A stretch of 64,000 nt of DNA from Ampullaceana balthica (Eukaryota; Mollusca; Gastropoda; Lymnaeidae). The notes under the pieces are model-generated. The model saw only the letters and a list, made by a program, of their open reading frames with translations, did not search any database and was not told the DNA's origin. The stretch spans positions 1,488,001 to 1,552,000 of the forward strand of contig CALYLW010000069.1 of NCBI GenBank assembly GCA_944989445.1, given 5' to 3'. Below are positions 57,261 to 64,000 of this stretch, in pieces. Positions within the stretch are counted from its first letter, which is position 1; every line of letters begins with the position of its first letter. The translations under genes were made by a program, and so were the position numbers.

Positions 57261-57386
57261 GATGACTTATGGTAATAAGATGACTTATGGTAATAAGATG
57301 ACTTATGGTAATAAGATGACTTATGGTAATAAGATGACTTATGGTAATAAGATGACTTATGGTAATAAGATGACTTATGGTAATAA
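57261..57386. repeat. 18-bp minisatellite, seven exact copies
   Basis: Seven identical copies of gatgacttatggtaataa (126 bp), with no visible divergence, so amplification or homogenisation is recent. The minus-strand SSYYHK ORF is an artefact. Confidence 0.97.
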
Positions 57387-59210
57387 GCAAACATAAGCAA
57401 TTGTAAACTCTTGATACATAAGATAATTATTGAAAACTATCTCGGATTTTCACTGATTGTTAGAAGTAGCCAAGAGAAGTTGACGTCAGATATCCTAGGG
57501 TTGCAGCCGATGTTTTAAAGCCCATACCAGATCCAATATCGTATGACGTCAGATGATCCTATTAACTTATTGTTAACCCTTGACATCCAAGAATCACGCA
57601 TTCAGTATACGAATGTTCAATAATAATCATTTTAACAATTATCTTTCTTATTAAAAATTGCACGAAATCATTATGTATTTAATGGAATTATAGATCACAC
57701 TTCAAGAACTGAGTTGCAAAGAAAAACAAATCCCATGAGTGCATTACATAACTGAACAAATCACATCTCAAGCACTGAATTTAACGGTCATATCAAAATA
57801 TATATACACGCAACTCTCCAGTTCCCTAAACACAGCTTCCTACAGCCACGAGTCCTGAATACCGAATGGCTGATGGGCTAACATTGAACAGACCTGGACA
57901 CATACTAACTAAACTCAAAAAGTCCTCGGGATCTAAGTCTACACTACATCAACGGTGACTCATCCTAAAGTTAAACTTGTCATGGAGGCAAACTTCAGAA
58001 GATAAATTTCTCTGAAGAAATAACAAAACGTAAAACAAATCGGAAACGTTAAAGAATTATGGTTGCCTATTTTGAATGTGTTTAAGATCTGAGATATTGG
58101 ATATGATCCGCAGTTATGAGAAAAAGTGTTTATTTTTAGTACTAGTCTTAACAGACATTCGCGGGATCATTATTTTACAACTTATACTAGCGTGAAAATC
58201 TAACCAGTCCAATAGACTTTTTCATATGCCCCCAACTTACATTTTAACAATTAGCGATGGAGATATTTTAAATTTGAGTCCAAGCAAAGAAAATAATGTT
58301 GAACTTTTTTGAAGTAGTAAATTAATAACAACGATGAAAAATAAAGCCTAAGACCTAATATCACATCACATTTAACGTCAATATTCGTTACAGCGCAAAC
58401 AACATTTAGGCCTGAGATGTAATCAGAGGTCATTATACATTATCTGTAACAATGATATTTTTAAAAAAAACAGAGCATAAACCACATGCAAATCATGCAA
58501 AGCATAGCAAACGGAACATTGGCGTTCTTTCAAGTTAAAGAATATAGACGTCACACTTCAGCTCACTCTTTGACGACAGCACAAACAAAATCCAGTAAAT
58601 AATAATAAATATCATTCACAATTTAAACAGTCCGAGATGTACAATGTAAGACTCGGCAAAACAGAAGCCCCATAATATCAGTCGCATAACAATAAGGTAA
58701 GTAAGTAAGTTTTCTATGTTGGTAAAGTTTTGTTGTTTTGCCGCTTGCTGAGATTAGGACAATAAATAAAAATAAAACTTGTCAACGGATATCTCTGATT
58801 GCTTCTTGAAACACGGGCTTGGTAGACAAAGTCAGGTATTATATACTTGGATAGTTGGGTAGAATCAATATACTTGGATAGTTGGGTAGAATCAGAGTCC
58901 TTGAGTGCTACAGTCTGTTATAAATCATTCAACTTATCTGCACAAAACTAAATACATGATTTATTATTTTTAACAGGTCATCGGTTTTATGTATGTGACT
59001 TAAAGCCCCTGTTTAAAAAATAATACAATTTTATGCATATGTATTCAGCATTCTGTTCCAAGCAGTAAAGTGGACAAATAAACAGAATGGTAGAAAATTT
59101 GAAGAAATACATCTCAAATAGAATGCTTTTGGGGAAAAAAAGACAGCTTGAAAAACAAAACTATAGACTTAGAGACTTGAAAGACAAAATAATAGATTTA
59201 TAGATCATAG
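57387..59210. other. Non-coding stretch
   Basis: AT-rich with no gene. A 25-bp pair (atacttggatagttgggtag plus aatca) at 58848-58895 and a gtaagtaagtaag run at 58697. Confidence 0.4.
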
Positions 59211-59420
59211 CAGGGGTGGACAGACCTGTTGTAACTGAGAGCCATTTTAAAATATAAAAGTCTTTACAGAGCCGCATTGAAACACTAAGAGTAATAAAAA
59301 CCTGGCCTGGAAATTTTCCAGTAATCTTTGTAACATATTTTTCATAAGTTGTACGCGAGCCCCAATGTGAACACAGAAAAGCCCGCATGGGGCTCGCGAG
59401 CCGCGGTTTGGCCACCCTTG
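59211..59420. mobile_element. hAT MITE, 210 bp
   Basis: The left end is CAGGGGTGGACAGACC and the right end is ggtttggccacccttg, with flanks gatcatag (59203-59210) and gattatag (59421-59428), 7 of 8 matching. It carries gagccattttaaaatataaa near the left and gggctcgcgagccgcgg near the right, so it is a relative of the MITE at 20398. Confidence 0.87.
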
Positions 59421-59552
59421 GATTATAGACACAGAAAACTTAACATCCACCCACATTTTAGATAAAGAGGAAATGGAGGCCATCTCGTACATCAACACGG
59501 ACGTGTTACAAGAAATCGTAGAAATACTTTTAGAATTCAAATATCGTCTATT

Positions 59553-59960
59553 AGAGATCTTATTGGTAGCAGCACAGAATGGTTATAGAGATCTTATTGG
59601 TAGCAGCACAGAATGGTTACAGAGATCTTATTGGTAGCAGCACAGAATGGTTACAGAGATCTTATTGGTAGCAGCACAGAATGGTTACAGAGATCTTATT
59701 GGTAGCAGCACAGAATGGTTACAGAGATCTTATTGGTAGCAGCACAGAATGGTTACAGAGATCTTATTGGTAGCAGCACAGAATGGTTATAGAGATCTTA
59801 TTGGTAGCAGCACAGAATGGTTATAGAGATCTTATTGGTAGCAGCACAGAATGGTTATAGAGATCTTATTGGTAGCAGCACAGAATGGTTATAGAGATCT
59901 TATTGGTAGCAGCACAGAATGGTTACAGAGATCTTATTGGTAGCAGCACAGAATGGTTAC
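59553..59960. repeat. 34-bp minisatellite, twelve copies
   Basis: Exactly 408 bp, twelve units of 34 bp (agagatcttattggtagcag plus cacagaatggttay). The only variable base is C or T at the end of the unit: T once, C five times, T four times, then C twice. Confidence 0.97.
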
Positions 59961-60219
59961 AGATGTGAAGATTGAATGAAGCTTATAAAGGAAAAACAAG
60001 TCTTAAGTATAAGACTTTAACACTCCGGTCTGATGGGTCCAACCCTCGACTCATCAGATTCAACTTTCAGACACACCTGACGTGATGAGGTGGGCTTGGG
60101 AGAGAGAACGGATGCATTTTTTAAAAATTAAGTCAACAGTCCCCATGGGGAAACTAAGGCACCTAGGAAGGTGTTTGTTCAGGGACGAAATGTCAGCTCG
60201 CCTGAGTTGAGGTACTTGA

Positions 60220-60244
60220 ATGTGTGTGTGTGTGTGTGTGTGTG
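60220..60244. repeat. (TG)n microsatellite
   Basis: About twelve TG dinucleotides, with a short (TA)n at 60277-60287 nearby. Confidence 0.95.
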
Positions 60245-60300
60245 GTCGTCCATGTATTGCGTATTGTAGTGGTGTATATATATATATGTACTAGGTAGTT

Positions 60301-62690
60301 CTGGGGCGCCTACGGCGCCCACTTTTTTCACAACCAGAAATAACTTACGTGAATGTTATTGCATGCGTTGGAATCAGTTTGTCCGACAGTAAAAAATTGG
60401 TATGTGAATGAGTTCAATAAAAAGAATGAATAATTAAATTTTGGTTCATTAGAATGATTTATTTTTCAAATAATTAAATATTTAAAAAATCTTTTTTTTA
60501 AAAAGGACACGCTTTTAACATAATCACTACTTTTAGTTATGTCTCATATATAAGGGATTTATAGTCAAAAACTTTGTTTTTACAGCTATTTTTTAAAACT
60601 TATAATAAAAACTCTTTAAATTCACGTCTGAAGCCCACACATCTTTTTAAATCCCTTATATTAACTTCGCGGCCGTCTCTCTCTCTCTCTGTCTCTCTCT
60701 CATCATCTCATGGGCTCGGCGGGCGGAAAAACAGAAGTCAAAAATGACCCACTTCCAATGATCCGATCGAACTGAAATTTGGCACACGGACCCGTCTTAC
60801 CTAACAATGCATCGTATCAAAATTTCAGATCGATCGAACGTACCGTAATTAAATTAATGCATTTTTAGTTTATCCTTATATGAGGTATGTAATTTAAAAT
60901 CACGATTTGTTATTGTTTTTTTGCCACGTGAAAGTTTGAGCATTGAGGCGACCCAACGAAACGACGGTGCGCTTTTGTTTACATTTTACGTGTCACTCTG
61001 AGCTCGGTCAGGCGAATCGGTGACCAGACTTTTCCCCTCTCCCCCTCCCACACACCCCTCCCCCCACCCCTCCCCCCCACCCCTCCCCCCTAGGGTTATG
61101 AAGCAAACTTGTGTTAAGACAGATTCAGTCTGTAAATGTTTGAAAATAATCAATACTGTTAGTTATGTCTCATATATAAGGGATTTATAGTCAAAAACTT
61201 TGTTTTTACGGGTTTGTTTTATTAAATCCCTTATATTAACTTCACCGGCGTCTCTCTCTCTCTCTCTCTCTCTGTCTGTCTGTCTTGGGCTCGGCGGGCG
61301 GAAAAACAGAAGTCAAAAATGACCCATTTCCCATGATCCGATCAAACTGAAATTTGGCACACGGACCCGTCGAACCTAACAATGCATCGTATCAAAATTT
61401 CAGATCGATCGAACGTACCGTAATTAAATTAATGCATTTTTAGTTTATCCCTATATGAGGTATGTAATTCAAAATTCACTGTTTGTTATTGTTTTTTTTT
61501 CCACTTCCACGTGAGTTTGAGTTGAAGCCGACCGTCGTGTTGACGCCGACCGTCATGCCGACACCCCCTCATATCCCACCCCCATTTATTAAAGACAAGG
61601 GACATCACTCGGTGTCAGTCTGTAAATGTTTGAAAATAATCAATACTGTTAGTTATGTCTCATATATAAGGGATTTATAGTCAAAAACTTTGTTTTTACG
61701 GGTTTGTTTTTTAAATCCCTTATATTAACTTCACCGCCGTCTCTGTCTCTCTCTGTCTGTCTTGGGCTCGGCGGGCGGGCGGGCGGAAAAACAGAAGTCA
61801 AAAATGACCCACTTCCCATGATCCGATCAAACTGAAATTTGGCACACGGACCCGTCTAACCTAACAATGCATCGTATCAAAATTTCAGATCGATCGAACG
61901 TACCGTAATTAAATTAGAGCATTTTTAGTTTATCCTTATATGAGGTATGTAATTCAAAATTCACTGTTTGCTATTGTTTTTTTTCTGCCCAGTTCCACGT
62001 GAGTTTGAGTTGACGCCGACCGTCGTGTTGACGCCGACCGTCGTGCCGACACCCCCTCGCATCCCACCCCCATTTATTAAAGACAAGGGACATCACTCGG
62101 TGTCAGTCTGTAAATGTTTGAAAATAATCAATACTGTTAGTTATGTCTCATATATAAGGGATTTATAGTCAAAAACTTTGTTTTTACGGGTTTGTTTTAT
62201 TAAATCCCTTATATTAACTTCGCGGCCGTCTCTCTCTCTCTGTCTTGGGCTCGGCGGGCGGGCGGAAAAACAGAAGTCAAAAATGACCCACTTCCCATGA
62301 TCCGATCAAACTGAAATTTGGCACACGGACCCGTCTGACCTAACAATGCATCGTATCAAAATTTCAGATCGATCGAACGTACCGTAATTAAATTAATACA
62401 TTTTTAGTTTATCCTTATATGAGGTATGTAATTCAAAATTCACTGTTTGTTATTGTTTTTTTTCTTCCAGTTTCACGTGAGTTTGAGTTGACGCCGACCG
62501 TCGTGTTGACGCCGACCGTCGTGCCGACACCCCCTCACATCCCACCCCCATTTATTAAAGACAAGGGACATCACTCGGTGTCAGTCTGTAAATGTTTGAA
62601 AATAATCAATACTGTTAGTTATGTCTCATATATAAGGGATTTATAGTCAAAAACTTTGTTTTTACGGGTTTGTTTTATTTACCACTATTT
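60301..62690. repeat. Tandem array of about 480-490-bp units (dispersed family)
   Basis: The marker gttagttatgtctcatatat occurs at about 60533, 61159, 61649, 62137 and 62615, so spacing is 626, 490, 488 and 478 bp. Each unit has a CT-rich microsatellite, gggctcggcgggcggaaaaa, ctgaaatttggcacacggac, then cagatcgatcgaacgtaccg, a gacgccgaccgtcgtgttga block, and gacatcactcggtgtcagtc. The first unit begins with ggggcgcctacggcgcccac, as in the repeat at 41.5 kb. Three small ORFs (FELTPTVVLTPTVVPTPP...) recur, one per unit, but show no coding-like conservation. A CT/CA-rich tract lies at 61031-61091. Confidence 0.92.
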
Positions 62691-62799
62691 TTTTTTATAC
62701 CAAACACCTCATAAGCGCCCGCCCAACGTTTTATACCACGGTGTTGTGTTCACGTGGTGAACTCATGGATGTCAACAAAGCAGACGGGTACCGATGCTT

Positions 62800-63520
62800 A
62801 TATATAGACTATAGATAAACTAAAAATGCAATAATTTCAATACGGTACATTCGATCGATCTGAAATTTTGATACAATGCATTGTCATCCAAGATCTATCT
62901 GTGGTATAATTTTTAGATCTCTAGGACCATCAGAAGTGGTATAATTTTACGTTTCAAGTTTTGAAGGAAGGATGGATGGAAGGATGGATGGATACAACAT
63001 ACAAACATTGTGACTTAAATAAGTTAAATGTAAAAAAATCTTTTTTTTAAAAAGGACACGCTTTTATTTACATATAGAAATTGCACTAAATATGTATAAT
63101 ACAAAAAAAAACATTTTCCCCTAACTGAAAATTGAACCTCGTACCCCCATGTCGGCAATCGATCACGCTTATATTTCGACCAGCAAGACTTGATGTTGAT
63201 AATACTTTTTAAAGTTATAATAATTGTATCCCTCTAGGGCGATCTTGAGGCATGGTTCATTGACGCAAGTGATACTATTTTATATAGACAAAAACTAAAA
63301 ACTAAAAGTGCAATAATTTCAATACGGTACATTCGATCGATCTGAAATTTTGATACAATGCATTGTCATCCAAGATCTATCTGTGGTAAAATTTTTAGAT
63401 CTCTAGGACCATTAGAAGTGGTATAATTTTATGTTTCAAGTTTTGAAGGAAGGATGGAAGGAAGGGTGGATGGATACAACATACAAACATTGTGACTTAA
63501 ATAAAAGCGTGTAATAATAA
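62800..63520. repeat. Two inverted units of the same family
   Basis: Two copies (62808-63065 and about 63285-63510, spaced 480 bp) begin aaactaaaaatgcaataatt and continue cggtacattcgatcgatctg, the reverse complement of the array at 60.3-62.7 kb. Each then holds ggaaggatggatgg-type runs and acaacatacaaacattgtga. The sequence between them (63070-63280) is shorter-lived AT-rich text. Confidence 0.88.
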
Positions 63521-63725
63521 AAGCGCGTAAAAATGTCTCCATATATCCCTTTTCCAAAGTTAAAATATAAGCTCAAACAATGACGTCATATAATATTTTA
63601 CGACGAGAAACACCACATGCTCTGTTAATCTTGAAACCAAAATGATTATGATATTGCGTCTATATTTTCAATTTTAAAAAAATATGCTGCTTATGTCCCT
63701 TAGCGTTACAGAATGACCTGGGCTT
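63521..63725. repeat. Dispersed-family segment like 35.9 and 41.8 kb
   Basis: Contains cccttttccaaagttaaaat, caatgacgtcatataatatt and, further right, cttgaaaccaaaatgattat ... atgtcccttagcgttacaga, matching the arms at 35.2/35.9 kb and the segment at 41.8 kb. Confidence 0.8.
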
Positions 63726-63751
63726 TTATTTTGTTTATGGGGTTGCAATCA

Positions 63752-63840
63752 ATGTTCTATTAGAGCTGCGCGGCCGCGCAGATGTCTGACCGACACCGCG
63801 CAGCTGTTTCGAATTACCGAGCAGCAAATTTTGATAAGGA
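63752..63840. mobile_element. ATGTTCCC-type MITE, copy 3, partial
   Basis: Reads caatgttctattagagctgc, then cgcgcagctgtttcgaatta and gcagcaaattttg, matching the left part of the copies at 41042 and 52903. The right end is missing. Confidence 0.75.
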
Positions 63841-63864
63841 TAATTTAAGATCTGTGTTTGTGGG

Positions 63865-64000
63865 CAGGGCCATCTTAACGCATAGGCCCGTTGGGCATTT
63901 GCCCGGGGACCCACGAGCATAGGGGCCCCATGGGAATATGTTTATTCATATATATTATGTTTTTTTTTATTCCTGCGGGGGAGAGGCTATTTCTTTGCCC
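63865..64000. mobile_element. hAT-like repeat cut by the window edge
   Basis: Begins cagggccatcttaacgcata and continues ggcccgttgggcatttgccc, with GC-rich text at the start of a probable hAT/MITE terminus. The right end is outside the window, so the class cannot be tested. Confidence 0.4.

Noticed and set aside
61483..62646. Three similar ORFs of about 65-75 codons
   Set aside because: One per tandem 480-bp unit; similarity is of the whole DNA unit, including non-coding parts, so there is no evidence of protein-level selection.
63125..63190. tRNA-like text on the minus strand (gaggttcaattttc)
   Set aside because: Only a weak B-box-like match; no acceptor-stem pairing or A box could be found, and it lies within repeat DNA.

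Overview
This window is nuclear DNA from an animal, most likely a mollusc and probably a gastropod. Real genes are split into exons with GT-AG introns, the sequence is AT-rich, and it is crowded with hAT DNA transposons, LINE fragments and minisatellites. The phylum call is inferred from the style of the repeats and genes; no marker sequence proves it.

Three host genes are supported, all on the minus strand. (1) 2128-2930 is an internal exon of a synaptotagmin of the Syt4/11 group, with the transmembrane segment, linker and C2A domain. The C2B exons and the first exon are not in the window. (2) 23239-25714 is a complete two-exon gene for a 389-residue RING/B-box/coiled-coil (TRIM-type) protein. 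Its single intron holds a 15-bp G-rich minisatellite. (3) 44103-55628 is a paralogous TRIM-type gene. One large 3' exon (44103-45142) carries RING, B-box and coiled coil. At least three upstream exons end in the same intron phase (phase 1) and could each splice onto it: 49471-49576, with an N-myristoylation-type start; 49983-50178; and 52230-52825, preceded by a start exon at 55554-55628. This looks like alternative first exons giving one RBCC body several N-termini. The 52.2-52.8 kb exon has a one-base frame conflict.

Much of the rest is mobile DNA. At 8.2-19.4 kb two hAT elements lie side by side. The second is 8.3 kb long and contains a second hAT, which contains a third hAT, which contains a CRE-ended MITE. 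Target-site duplications bound the two outer levels exactly and the third level imperfectly. Other hAT or MITE copies with visible TIRs or TSDs lie at 3.3, 3.5, 20.4, 39.1, 41.0, 45.7, 52.9 and 59.2 kb. The 45.7 kb copy split a 24-bp minisatellite. LINE remnants lie at 5.7, 31.8 and 38.5 kb; the first two share one 3' end.

A dispersed repeat family, possibly Helitron-related, occurs at 17.9, 35.1, 41.5 and 60.3-63.7 kb. At the last site it forms a tandem array of about 480-490 bp units followed by two inverted units. Next to the 35 kb copy, 36146-36580 holds an ORF with no obvious start codon that encodes STPR-like 23-residue repeats.

About fifteen minisatellite or microsatellite arrays (15 to 39 bp units) are spread through the window, concentrated at 24-31 kb and 45-60 kb. 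Most long ORFs without homology are read-throughs of these arrays. The remaining sequence is AT-rich intron or intergenic DNA in which no gene was recognised.
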